From positions 1 to 64,000 of the forward strand of contig NZ_AJLL01000033.1 in assembly GCF_000317225.1 (NCBI RefSeq): a stretch of DNA of 64,000 bases, in the 5' to 3' direction. Each line of letters opens with the position of its first letter. Positions within the stretch are counted from its first letter, which is position 1. Below, piece after piece: positions 1 to 8,746 of this stretch. The notes beneath the pieces were generated by a model. That model saw only the letters and a list, made by a program, of their open reading frames with translations. It made no database searches and had not been told where the DNA came from. A program made the position numbers and the translations under genes. Source of the stretch: Fischerella thermalis PCC 7521 (GTDB lineage: Bacteria; Cyanobacteriota; Cyanobacteriia; Cyanobacteriales; Nostocaceae).

Positions 1-4
1 ATAA

Positions 5-2107
5 CTAAGCAGCTATTAAACCATTGTGCCTGAGCAAAGCTTCAGTACTAGGTTCACGACCCCGGAAAGATTTGAATACTTCCATTGGATGCTTGCTACC
101 ACCGAGTGCTAAGACTGTATCACGGTAGCGCTTACCTATAGCTTTTACAGCTTGTTCGTCTTCTAAACCAACTTCCTCAAAAGCAGCAAAAGCGTCTGCA
201 CTCAGTACTTCCGCCCATTTGTAGCTGTAGTAGCCAGCTGCGTAACCACCGGCAAAAATATGTGCAAAAGCACACAAGAATGCATCTTCAGGTAACGGAG
301 GTATGACAGTGGTTGTTGTAGCAATGCGATCGCGCACTTGTTTAGGAGTTTCATCACCACCAGGACGATAGCGGTGATGTAATTCGATATCCAACAGGCT
401 AAAGTGGACTTGCCGCAACGTTGCACTACCGCTCATATAATTCTTGGCTGCCAACAGCTTTTGGTAGTAATGTTCTGGTAATGGTTCGCCTGTTGCGTAA
501 TGCCTAGCCATACCAAATAAAGTCGCGCGGTCATAGCACCAGTTTTCCATAAACTGGCTAGGTAATTCCACTGCATCCCATTCAACGTTATTAATACCTG
601 CTGCCGAAGTATAATCTACCTTGGTCAGCATGTGATGTAAACCATGACCAAACTCGTGGAACAAAGTCTCTACTTCCGCGAAAGTCATCAGACTAGGCTT
701 ACCATCAACGGGTGGTGTCTGATTACACACCAGATATGCCACAGGTAAGCGAGTCTTGCTCACGCCATTTTCAGCAACTTTACCGCGATTGATACAAATA
801 TCCATCCAAGCACCACCGCGCTTTTCCGCAGGACGGCTGTAGGGATCTAAGTAAAAATAGGCGATCGCATTACCTGTTTCATCAGCAATTTGGAAATAGC
901 GGACATCTTCATGCCAAACTGGTGCTTGACCATCAGCAGGGGTGACGGTGACACCAAATAGTCTTTTCACTAACCCAAATAAGCCATCTAAAACTTGGGG
1001 AAGGGGAAAATAAGGACGCAATTCCTCAGCTGTGAAAGCAAATTTTTCTTCCCGTTGGCGTTCTGCCCAATAAGCAATATCCCAATGTTTTAAATCATTT
1101 GCTTCTGCTACTCCCTTACTTGCAGCAAAAGCTTTTAATTCTTCTAATTCCTTAACAGCAGCATCATAACTTGCTCCACGCAGTTCTTCCAAGAGCTTTT
1201 CGACAGCCTCGACATGGGGAGCCATCTTACTAGCTAGGCTAACTTCCGCATAAGTCTTGTAGCCAAGTAACTCTGCCAGTTCTTGACGCAGCGTTAAAAT
1301 GCGTTCAATGATCGGGTTATTATCCAACTCTCCCGCAGCAGCACGGCTGATATAAGCTTTGTAAAGCACCTCCCGCAAATCGCGACGAGCGCTGTACTGC
1401 ATAAAAGGATAGTAACTGGGGAAATCTAAAGTAATGCGCCAAGGGCCATTTTCCGGGGTAGCATTTTCTGCACCTGCATCTCGCGCCGCTTGTGCTGCTA
1501 AACTTAGCAAACTGGGGGGTAAGCCGTCCACCTCTTCTTTCTTCGTCAGCGTCAAGCTAAAAGCTTTAGTTGCATCCAGAACATTATTAGAGAACTTAGT
1601 AGAAAGTTCTGCTAACTCCATTTGGATAGCGTTAAAGCGATCGCGCGCTTCACCTTGTAAACCCACGCCAGAAAGTTCAGCATCGCGGATTGCAGCTGCG
1701 ACAATACGCCGTTGAGCAGAGTCAAAACTATCCCAAGCCTTACTAGCACCAAGGGCTTTAAAAGCATTGTAAATTGGTTGACTTTGGCTGAGCTTGTTAG
1801 AAAACTGCACCACTTGCGGCTGCACAGTTTCAAAAGCTTCCCGCAGTTGGGGGCTATTTTTCACACCCATTAAATGGTTGACAACACCCCAACTCCAATT
1901 CAGGCGTTCTGTGATTTTTTCTAGAGGTTCTACTAAACCACTCCAACTGGGCTGAACATCAGCTTCCAACTTAGTTAGTTCTTGTTCTAATTCTGCCAGT
2001 AACTGATTAAACGCTGGCACCACATGCTCTGGTTTAATGTTCACAAAATCAGGTAAACCAGCGCCTTGCAATAAAGGATTATCTATAATCGTGGCGTTTA
2101 CACTCAT
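5..2107 (-). CDS. prlC: M3 family zinc metallopeptidase (oligopeptidase A-like)
   Basis: A 700-residue thimet-oligopeptidase-family protein, the usual full length. The zinc-binding and catalytic signature HEFGH lies near residue 484 in the context LFHEFGHGLHHML, with the downstream conserved region (ELPSQFMENW) carrying the third zinc ligand typical of M3 peptidases. No signal peptide is visible, so it should act in the cytoplasm, degrading short peptides such as cleaved signal peptides. The start ATG is followed by a typical cyanobacterial N-terminus (SVNATIIDNPLLQGAGLPDF). The gene ends only 4 bases inside the window edge but has its stop. The family assignment is firm; the symbol is by analogy with the enterobacterial enzyme. 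Confidence 0.93.
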   Translation of the reverse strand: MSVNATIIDNPLLQGAGLPDFVNIKPEHVVPAFNQLLAELEQELTKLEADVQPSWSGLVEPLEKITERLNWSWGVVNHLMGVKNSPQLREAFETVQPQVVQFSNKLSQSQPIYNAFKALGASKAWDSFDSAQRRIVAAAIRDAELSGVGLQGEARDRFNAIQMELAELSTKFSNNVLDATKAFSLTLTKKEEVDGLPPSLLSLAAQAARDAGAENATPENGPWRITLDFPSYYPFMQYSARRDLREVLYKAYISRAAAGELDNNPIIERILTLRQELAELLGYKTYAEVSLASKMAPHVEAVEKLLEELRGASYDAAVKELEELKAFAASKGVAEANDLKHWDIAYWAERQREEKFAFTAEELRPYFPLPQVLDGLFGLVKRLFGVTVTPADGQAPVWHEDVRYFQIADETGNAIAYFYLDPYSRPAEKRGGAWMDICINRGKVAENGVSKTRLPVAYLVCNQTPPVDGKPSLMTFAEVETLFHEFGHGLHHMLTKVDYTSAAGINNVEWDAVELPSQFMENWCYDRATLFGMARHYATGEPLPEHYYQKLLAAKNYMSGSATLRQVHFSLLDIELHHRYRPGGDETPKQVRDRIATTTTVIPPLPEDAFLCAFAHIFAGGYAAGYYSYKWAEVLSADAFAAFEEVGLEDEQAVKAIGKRYRDTVLALGGSKHPMEVFKSFRGREPSTEALLRHNGLIAA

Positions 2108-2495
2108 GGTTTTACGTGAGTACCCGCTCTGTGTGGGTCAACTGTGATTTTCTTTCTCCACCTTCTAATGTAGCGATTTTACTCACTAGTCAATCGCCAA
2201 TAGTAGAAAATTCCAGAATGACACACAGCGATCGCCCATCGGTGTGTATCGGTGTGCATCTGTGTTCGATTTTCAGAACCTCTTCCCAGCCACCATATGC
2301 ACAGCGATCGCCCATCGGTGTGTATCGGTGTCAAGTTTTTTGAGATTGTGGCGAGGTGGAAGGGATAATTATTATCGAACACCGATGAACACAGATGGAC
2401 ACAGATTTGGTTTTTGCGTTGGCTGTCTGTATTTTCATCGGCGTTCGATATTCGAAAACATCTTCCTAGCTACAGACTGGAACTACTGATAGCTG
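2108..2495. repeat. Intergenic repeat-rich spacer with a duplicated 31-bp unit
   Basis: This 388-bp spacer between ileS and the M3 peptidase gene holds two identical 31-bp copies (2225-2255 and 2301-2331) beginning ACAGCGATCGCCCATCGG, each containing a HIP1 octamer. Around them are several relatives of a dispersed sequence close to ATCGGTGTGCATCTGTG, including an inverted version at 2377-2415. The short reading frames over this stretch on both strands consist of repeat translation and are not credible genes. Confidence 0.75.
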
Positions 2496-5372
2496 TTAGA
2501 ACTCTCCGGCTAATGCAGCCACGCACCGTTCACAAATCAGTGGATGTGCTGCATTTTCTCCTACATGAGTAGAGTAATTCCAGCAGCGATCGCATTTTTG
2601 CCCGTCTGCTTGTAGTACACCAATCCGCCACCTATCGGCTTGCAAGTTGTATTTTGAACCTTGCAGTTTTTCTGGTGCGTCTACCAATTCCACGAGTGAG
2701 GTGATGAATAGGTAGCGAAGTTCGTCTACACCGTTGCTGTTGCTAGCATTCAGTGATTTGATTGCACTTAATAATTCTGCATCACTGATGTAGAGCAAGA
2801 TTTTTGCTTCTAGGGAGGAACCAATCATTTTTTCTACCCTAGCTTGTTCTAATACCTTGTTGACATCAAGGCGAATCTCCCGTAGTTGTTGCCAAAAAGT
2901 TGCTAGTTCTGGATTATGCCAGTTTTGCTGCAATTGTACCCAACCAGATTCAAATACTGATTTATGGGGAGTGTGGTAGGGAAGATATTGCCAGATGTCT
3001 TCGGCTAGGTGACATAATACAGGTGCGATCGCTTTGGCTAAGTTTTCCAGTGCATACCAATACACTGTCTGACAACTGCGACGCCGCAAAGCATTGGGAG
3101 TACTGATGTACAACCGATCTTTGGCGATATCCATATAAAAGTTGGATAAATCCACCACGCAGAAGTTTTGCACAGTTTGGAAAAAGCGGAAGAATTGGAA
3201 GCTATCGAATGCTTCAGTAACTTCCTGGAATACTTCTGTCATTCGGTGCAGCATGTATTTGTCTAGCTGCGGTAATTGTTCATAGGGTACAGCATCTTTG
3301 GCTGGATCAAAATCATGCAAGTTACCCAGTAAATTTTTAGCGGTGTTACGAATTTTGTTCCGGATATCAACCAGTTGTTTGATGATATTGCTACCCAGGC
3401 GCACATCGGAGGTATAGTCTACCGACGATACCCACAACCGCAACACATCAGCACCATAAGCCGGCTCTTTTTTCTGATCTTTGCCACCTTCAATGACAAT
3501 AGCCGGATCGACAACATTTCCCAGCGACTTACTCATTTTCCGCCCTTGTTCATCTAGGGCAAAACCATGAGTCAACACGGTTTTGTATGGCGCACAGTTG
3601 TTAACAGCCACACTGGTCAGCAAACTTGACTGGAACCATCCCCGATGCTGATCTGAACCTTCTAAGTACATATCCGCGGGGTAGTGTAATTCTGGACGTT
3701 GCTTGAGTACAGATGCCCAAGATGAGCCAGAATCAAACCACACGTCCATTGTATCTGTACCTTTGCGATAGGTACGGCCATTATTGCGGTAGGTTTGGGG
3801 TAGTAACTCCTCAACAGATAATTCCCACCAAGCGTCAGAACCCTTTTCGGCAATAATTGCTTGGACATGGGCGATGGTTTCTTCATTCAGCAGTGGTTCT
3901 CCACTAGCTTCATCGTAGAATACTGGAATTGGTACACCCCAACTCCGCTGACGAGAGATACACCAGTCAGAACGATCGGCTACCATCGGTGTGATTCGAT
4001 TTTCACCTTGGGCGGGAATCCATCTTACAGAAGCGATCGCTTTGAGTGCTTCTGCGCGGAATCCTTCCACAGAAGCAAACCACTGTTCTGTCGCCCGGAA
4101 AATCGTTGGTTTTTTTGTCCGCCAGTCGTAGGGGTATTTGTGGACGTAGGGTTCTTCTTTCAACAAGGAACCAGCAATCGTCAAAGCATCAATTACCGCC
4201 TGGTTTCCATCACCAAGCACATTCAACCCAGCAAACTGTCCCGCCTCTGGGGTAAAGTTACCATTGTCATCAACTGGGGCTAAGATAGGCAAACCATAAC
4301 GCTGACCAACAATGTAGTCTTCTTGACCATGCCCAGGGGCAGTGTGGACTAAGCCAGTACCAGATTCAGTGGTAACATAATCGCCACCAATGACAATCGG
4401 GCTCTCACGATCGTACAAGGGATGACGATAAGTAGAGTGTTCTAAATCTTTGCCTTTGACTGTGGCTTTTACTGAGAGTGGAGTTTCCAGGGTCGCAGAC
4501 AGGCGTTCTACTAAATCAGCAGCGACAATAAGGTATTTAAACCCTAAACCTTCTCCTGATGAAGTAACTTCTACAACTGCGTAGTTAAGTTCTGGATTCA
4601 ACGCCACCGCCAAGTTACCCGGAATTGTCCAAGGTGTAGTTGTCCAAATTGCTACACCTAAATTTGGTAAAAATTCTGATAAAGCAGGTTTTACCGCTTC
4701 CGCCAAACTCGTCACAGGGAAAGCGGCGTAGATACTGCGAGAAGTATGACCCTCTGGATATTCCAACTCAGCTTCTGCCAAAGCAGTTTTAGAACTAGGA
4801 CTCCAGTGTACTGGCTTTAAGCCCCGATAGATGTAACCTTTTAACACCATCTGTCCGAAAACACCGATTTGGGCGGCTTCGTATTCCGGTGTTAAGGTCA
4901 AATACGGATGTTCCCAATCACCCCAAACTCCGTAGCGTTTAAAACTATCACGCTGTTCATTGACAGCATTTAGGGCAAATTCTTTCGCTTTCTGCCGCAG
5001 TTGTAAAGGTGTCAAGTTTTGCCTTTCCGCAGCTTTCATATTCTGTAAAACTTTTAGCTCAATTGGCAAACCATGACAGTCCCAACCAGGAACATAGCGC
5101 ACTTTCCGACCGCGCAGCAGTTGGTAGCGATTAATAATATCTTTGAGAATTTTATTTAAAGCATGACCAATATGCAGAGAGCCGTTTGCATAGGGAGGCC
5201 CGTCGTGCAATATAAATAATTCGCCGGGATTATTTTGAGATAGGCGATCGTAGATTTTATTCTCTTCCCAAAATTTTTGGATTTCGGGTTCACGCTTGCT
5301 AGCGTTTGCCCGCATATCAAATTTCGTTTTGGGTAGGTTTACAGTATCTTTGTAGCTTCCAGTTTCTGTCAC
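2496..5372 (-). CDS. ileS: Isoleucyl-tRNA synthetase
   Basis: Charges tRNA-Ile with isoleucine in the cytoplasm. The 958-residue length suits a bacterial class I IleRS. Visible signatures are HIGH at residues 67-70 (GSLHIGHALNK), the KMSKS loop near residue 612 (GRKMSKSLGNV), the CP1 editing domain between them, and a C-terminal zinc site with paired cysteines CDRC (927-930) and CERC (947-950), which marks the bacterial-type enzyme. Start ATG gives the expected N-terminus TETGSYKDTVNLPKTKFDMRA. A tRNA-like sequence lies about 240 bp upstream of the start, which may be coincidental. No T-box is seen, as expected for cyanobacteria. Confidence 0.97.
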   Translation of the reverse strand: MTETGSYKDTVNLPKTKFDMRANASKREPEIQKFWEENKIYDRLSQNNPGELFILHDGPPYANGSLHIGHALNKILKDIINRYQLLRGRKVRYVPGWDCHGLPIELKVLQNMKAAERQNLTPLQLRQKAKEFALNAVNEQRDSFKRYGVWGDWEHPYLTLTPEYEAAQIGVFGQMVLKGYIYRGLKPVHWSPSSKTALAEAELEYPEGHTSRSIYAAFPVTSLAEAVKPALSEFLPNLGVAIWTTTPWTIPGNLAVALNPELNYAVVEVTSSGEGLGFKYLIVAADLVERLSATLETPLSVKATVKGKDLEHSTYRHPLYDRESPIVIGGDYVTTESGTGLVHTAPGHGQEDYIVGQRYGLPILAPVDDNGNFTPEAGQFAGLNVLGDGNQAVIDALTIAGSLLKEEPYVHKYPYDWRTKKPTIFRATEQWFASVEGFRAEALKAIASVRWIPAQGENRITPMVADRSDWCISRQRSWGVPIPVFYDEASGEPLLNEETIAHVQAIIAEKGSDAWWELSVEELLPQTYRNNGRTYRKGTDTMDVWFDSGSSWASVLKQRPELHYPADMYLEGSDQHRGWFQSSLLTSVAVNNCAPYKTVLTHGFALDEQGRKMSKSLGNVVDPAIVIEGGKDQKKEPAYGADVLRLWVSSVDYTSDVRLGSNIIKQLVDIRNKIRNTAKNLLGNLHDFDPAKDAVPYEQLPQLDKYMLHRMTEVFQEVTEAFDSFQFFRFFQTVQNFCVVDLSNFYMDIAKDRLYISTPNALRRRSCQTVYWYALENLAKAIAPVLCHLAEDIWQYLPYHTPHKSVFESGWVQLQQNWHNPELATFWQQLREIRLDVNKVLEQARVEKMIGSSLEAKILLYISDAELLSAIKSLNASNSNGVDELRYLFITSLVELVDAPEKLQGSKYNLQADRWRIGVLQADGQKCDRCWNYSTHVGENAAHPLICERCVAALAGEF

Positions 5373-5609
5373 AGCTTCATGCCTGAATTAGCAGCAAATG
5401 ATGTTCCAATCATTATAGAATCCACGCGTCCAGAACGGCTAACTAGTACAAGAAGGTACGCGAATTGTTTGATAGTTCGGCTGCGCTCTCTTTGAAAAAG
5501 ATTTAGTAGTGAAGTCGTTGTTAGCTGTGGTGCGGGTTCTGTAAGCCCGACTGGTGCGCTAGCCTCTGGTCTAATTGCGTATACCGCCAAGCGCTGCATA
5601 CTATTCACT

Positions 5610-5678
5610 GTTTGATTAGCTCAGTGGTAGAGCGTCCGAGTTGATCGGTTGACGTAGGTTCAAATCCTACATCAAACT
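5610..5678 (+). tRNA. tRNA-like gene, degenerate or divergent tRNA-Asn
   Basis: A 69-nt sequence that folds almost as a tRNA. The acceptor stem is perfect (GTTTGAT with ATCAAAC), the D arm is GCTC-AGTGGTA-GAGC and the T arm GTAGG-TTCAAAT-CCTAC is perfect. The anticodon region is abnormal: the best stem (CCGA/TCGG) closes a 5-nt loop GTTGA instead of 7 nt. By eye it resembles cyanobacterial tRNA-Asn (GUU) with about two loop bases deleted. CCA is not encoded. With three of four arms intact it is either a recent pseudogene or an unorthodox tRNA; an automatic tRNA caller may miss it. Confidence 0.45.
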
Positions 5679-5681
5679 CCC

Positions 5682-5725
5682 CCAAAGTTAGCTCACTGGT
5701 AGAGCGATCAGCTTACAGCAGAAAT
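5682..5725 (+). pseudogene. Second tRNA-like fragment (5' half)
   Basis: Four bases after the first tRNA-like sequence lies a second D-arm match, TTAGCTCACTGGTAGAGC, preceded by a possible acceptor strand CCAAAGT and followed by GATCAGC. The anticodon and T arms that should follow are not recognisable, although a weak T-loop-like ACTCAAGTC and a TTTGG segment occur near 5768-5796. It looks like the decayed remains of a second tRNA from a former tandem pair. Confidence 0.35.
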
Positions 5726-5876
5726 TATTGACATCAGCACTGATGCTAAGTTACCGAGATAGAACTCAAGTCAACTGCTGTTTGGATAGCCTCATATAAA
5801 GGAGTTAATTCCTATCAACAGATAATAAAAAACTCTGCGTTCTTCTGCGTTCAAAAAATATATAGCCACAGAGTAA

Positions 5877-7005
5877 TTATTTCCTGTCTTTTTTGAGATG
5901 ATTATAATTTCTTTTTAACTTCACTTTTATTATGTGCCTGGTTTGCTGAGTTTGAGTTTTACGTCTTATCTTTTGAGTAACTAATAGCTTTTTGGATTTT
6001 TGAACCTTAATGACTATTGTTGGTGCTTTTTCTCTTGGCAATGTATTTGTTCTAAATTTGATTGTTCTAAAGTCTCTATTTACATTTAGCTCTGTTTTTT
6101 TCTTTTTTGGTCTACTTTTTATTTTTTGCTGATTTTGGAGTATGACTGAGTGTTTTCTTTGTTGAATTAAATTATTTTTTGTATTTTCATGAGAATTAGC
6201 AGTTTTTAATAATTTTGATTCTGATTTTAAATTTGCTTGTAATTCTTGCTGTGGTTGAACTTGAGATTTTTTTTGTTTTACTTGTGATTGTGTTGCGATC
6301 GCTGCATTTTTAGCAACTACAGTAGCAGATGGTTTAATGTCTCTAGTTTGTTGAGACTTTTGATTAACAATAGAAACTTTTGAGGGAGGTGAAACAGAGG
6401 GTTTGTTAAGAGGAACTGAGTTTTTAGTGCTGATTGGATTAATAAGTGTTGTGACAGCAGCAATTAATCCTACTCCTGATCCGAGAAAGATTTTCCAAGT
6501 TTTTTGATGTGTCTGGCTAGGATGAGAAAAAAATGTAGTGGCAAAAGATAACGCTGATTTTGGCAATATTTGCAGTAATGTTTTTTGTGAACATATATCT
6601 GTTTGGTTGATATCTTGCTCAATTTTTTCTAGCCATTGCCAAATTACCTGTGTATTTTCAGGGCGTTGATTTGCAACTGGAGCCATTAAACAGTCGATTA
6701 AATCTGCAAATAGTGGCGAAATCTGCAATGCATGAGGACGCCAGTCCAATTGATTAGTTAAAGGATTATAGATAGCTGAATCTTGGGGTTCTTTACCTGT
6801 GAGTAGAAAAACAAAAGTGCGTCCGAGTACGTGTACCGCGATCATCTACTTCAAAAGTATTGCCAAAACCGCCTTTGCCTAGTTTTTCAACAACCGTATA
6901 ACGACCTTGTAATAGTATTTCTGAACCACAGTTGCGACAAGTTGAATTATTTACATTTTCAGGATCAAGAGGATTTGGACAACGGGGGTTAATACAGTAG
7001 GGCAT
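5877..7005 (-). pseudogene. Ser/Thr protein kinase, catalytic core deleted
   Basis: Two overlapping frames together give the ends of a cyanobacterial membrane Ser/Thr kinase. The upstream piece (6793-7005) has an N-terminal four-cysteine zinc motif (CINPRCPNP ... CRNCG), then RYTVVEKLGKGGFGNTFEVDD, which is kinase subdomain I. The downstream piece (5877-6845) begins at VLGRTFVFLLTGKEP, typical of subdomain IX, runs through the end of the kinase fold, a transmembrane segment (IFLGSGVGLIAAVTTLI) and a long Lys/Gln-rich tail. The catalytic Lys, HRD and DFG parts, roughly 180 residues, are absent, and the junction near 6843 is out of frame. It cannot make an active kinase. Confidence 0.85.
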
Positions 7006-7385
7006 TGTAAAAATAATATTTGCCTGTGTTGGTGATTGCGATCGCTCATCAGTCTATTCGACTGCGTCTAATTTTACATTATGCGTATTTTCACTGGACA
7101 AAAAATGATTGATCGCAATCTACTCTAAGATTAGATGTGACTTTAAATACTTTATAAATAGCATTGAAGTATTGAAGCATTACCTCAAAGGTTATTTTGC
7201 CGTCTAAGAAAAAAGCTCACCAAAGGCTGATAACCTATGTCTCCTTTCCAATGCAGCAATTTTTATATATAACTGACGGGACTAAAAATCAGCAATTAAT
7301 CAAAACACTAATTTGCAGAACTTGCCAAACAACTGTACTCCTTTTAAAATTGGTTCTTAATCTTAGTTTCGCTTACGAAACCCCT
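7006..7385. promoter_or_regulatory. Spacer between divergent pseudogenes, with an inverted repeat before the methyltransferase start
   Basis: AT-rich 380-bp spacer. The only clear structure is the inverted repeat GTTTCG-ctta-CGAAAC (7366-7381) ending 4 bp before the ATG at 7386; it lies where a ribosome-binding site would be expected and could be an operator for the HTH domain of the downstream product. The frame is open upstream to 7197 (non-ATG start), but that extension does not look like protein of this family. Confidence 0.4.
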
Positions 7386-8131
7386 ATGTCTACTGCATAC
7401 CTCTCCGTAAAAGAAACCTCTGAAATGCTTGGTTACTCTGAGCAATACGTTCGTAAGTTGCTTAGAAGTGGAGAAATTAACGGGGAAATGATTGGTAACA
7501 GATGGGTGGTTGCTTCAGAATCTGCTAGCGAATATCGTTGTAAAGAGCATAACCCTGATCAAGTTATTCCAGATCATGCAAGAAGAGCTTCTAGTAAACC
7601 TAATCTTAAGGCTTTAAGCTTTTTCTCTGGTTGCATGGGTCTTGATTTAGGCTACTAAAGCCTGGACAATATTGGCGAGACTTACCAGTAGAGTTACACA
7701 AAGAAGCATTGGGAGCGTCTTATCATGCGGGAGGTGGAAAAACTGGTTTCTACCGGAGATTAGCTTGGGATAAACCCTCTCCAACTCTCGTTACACATCC
7801 AGCAATGCCTGCAACAGATTTGGCGCACCCAGAAGAGGATAGACCTCTTAGTATTCAGGAATATAAACGTATACAGGAATTTCCAGATGATTGGATTATT
7901 GAGGGCAGTTTATTAGACCAATATCGGCAAGTAGGAAATGCTGTTCCCTGCTCTCTTGGTAGAGCGATCGGTAGGATGTTAGTGAACTACTTAAACGGCG
8001 TAGAGCCAAAAGTTTTTAGGGATTTTCCCTATTCTCGATATTTAAAAACCGATGATGTTAGCTGGGAGTTAGATGTTTTAGGGAAATCTCATTCTTGTTC
8101 TGCGAAACAACTGTGTTTACCTTTTATGTGA
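7386..8131 (+). pseudogene. HTH-fused DNA (cytosine-5-)-methyltransferase, middle deleted
   Basis: The first segment (7386-7658) encodes an excisionase/MerR-like helix-turn-helix (YLSVKETSEMLGYSEQYVRKLL) joined to C5-methyltransferase motif I ([13 protein letters not shown]), then stops. In another frame, from about 7659, the sequence resumes with [19 protein letters not shown] and continues to 8131 through motif IX ([13 protein letters not shown]) and motif X (QVGNAVP). The catalytic PCQ, ENV and QxRxR motifs and most of the target-recognition region are missing. An internal deletion with out-of-frame joining is the simplest reading, so the gene should be inactive. It faces a restriction-enzyme-like gene, suggesting a former type II restriction-modification pair. 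Confidence 0.85.
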
Positions 8132-8144
8132 AGCACATTTTTGT

Positions 8145-8672
8145 TCACTTCAAAATAGGAGGCTCCTGTTGAAGTGATACGTAAGCAGATTGAATTTTGA
8201 GTATCATTTGCTTTACATGAAACTTCAATAACTCATATTCCAGTCCAACCATAGTCCAAAATTCAGCTCCACACACACGAGGAATACTCGTACTTGAAAA
8301 TGTCCAACCACCACCTGTGCAAAAGGCTGCTGCAAAAATTCGGTGCTGGTGGAGTTCTAGTTCACGCTTTGATCTGGGTGCTTGACTACCTGTGAGGGTG
8401 TTACGCTGTGTCTTGATCTGCGCGAATACGGGTTCTCCTTTTCCTCCGCATAAAATAATCGAGTCGATACCAGTGATCTTAAGCCCAAAATCTCTCTCTG
8501 GGCTTACGGTGTAGGGACTTATATTAGCAATTATTTCCCAAAGATCACCCATTGTTGTACTCAGATTCCTGGAGATTGAATTACTTTCAACAAATACTGC
8601 TGCTCCACACATTTCATAGAGATTGCGCGGGCTGGATTCCATTTCTGCTGGCGATCTTACCAATGTTGGCAT
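8145..8672 (-). CDS. Probable type II restriction endonuclease, apparently 5'-truncated
   Basis: Convergent with the broken methyltransferase gene, 13 bp from its end. Residues GID (D70) and QIK (85-87), about 15 residues apart, fit a PD-(D/E)XK nuclease core with the common Glu-to-Gln variant. I do not recognise the exact family. The first ATG (8672) has no ribosome-binding site, and the frame stays open upstream to a stop near 8758 with protein-like codons (DRSTAIATECEQFANRFIDS) but no ATG, GTG or TTG start. This suggests that the 5' end was lost where it abuts ycf66. The role is inferred from position and the motif, not from a firm match. Confidence 0.5.
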   Translation of the reverse strand: MPTLVRSPAEMESSPRNLYEMCGAAVFVESNSISRNLSTTMGDLWEIIANISPYTVSPERDFGLKITGIDSIILCGGKGEPVFAQIKTQRNTLTGSQAPRSKRELELHQHRIFAAAFCTGGGWTFSSTSIPRVCGAEFWTMVGLEYELLKFHVKQMILKIQSAYVSLQQEPPILK

Positions 8673-8746
8673 TGAGTCAATGAAGCGATTTGCAAACTGT
8701 TCACACTCAGTTGCTATGGCTGTAGACCTGTCTTTTTGTACCCTCT

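Noticed and set aside
2116-2489. Several 67-81-residue frames on both strands
   Set aside because: They are translations of the duplicated dispersed repeat.
5369-5608. 79-residue minus-strand frame upstream of ileS
   Set aside because: Overlaps the ileS start by 4 bp, no ribosome-binding site and no family-like sequence.
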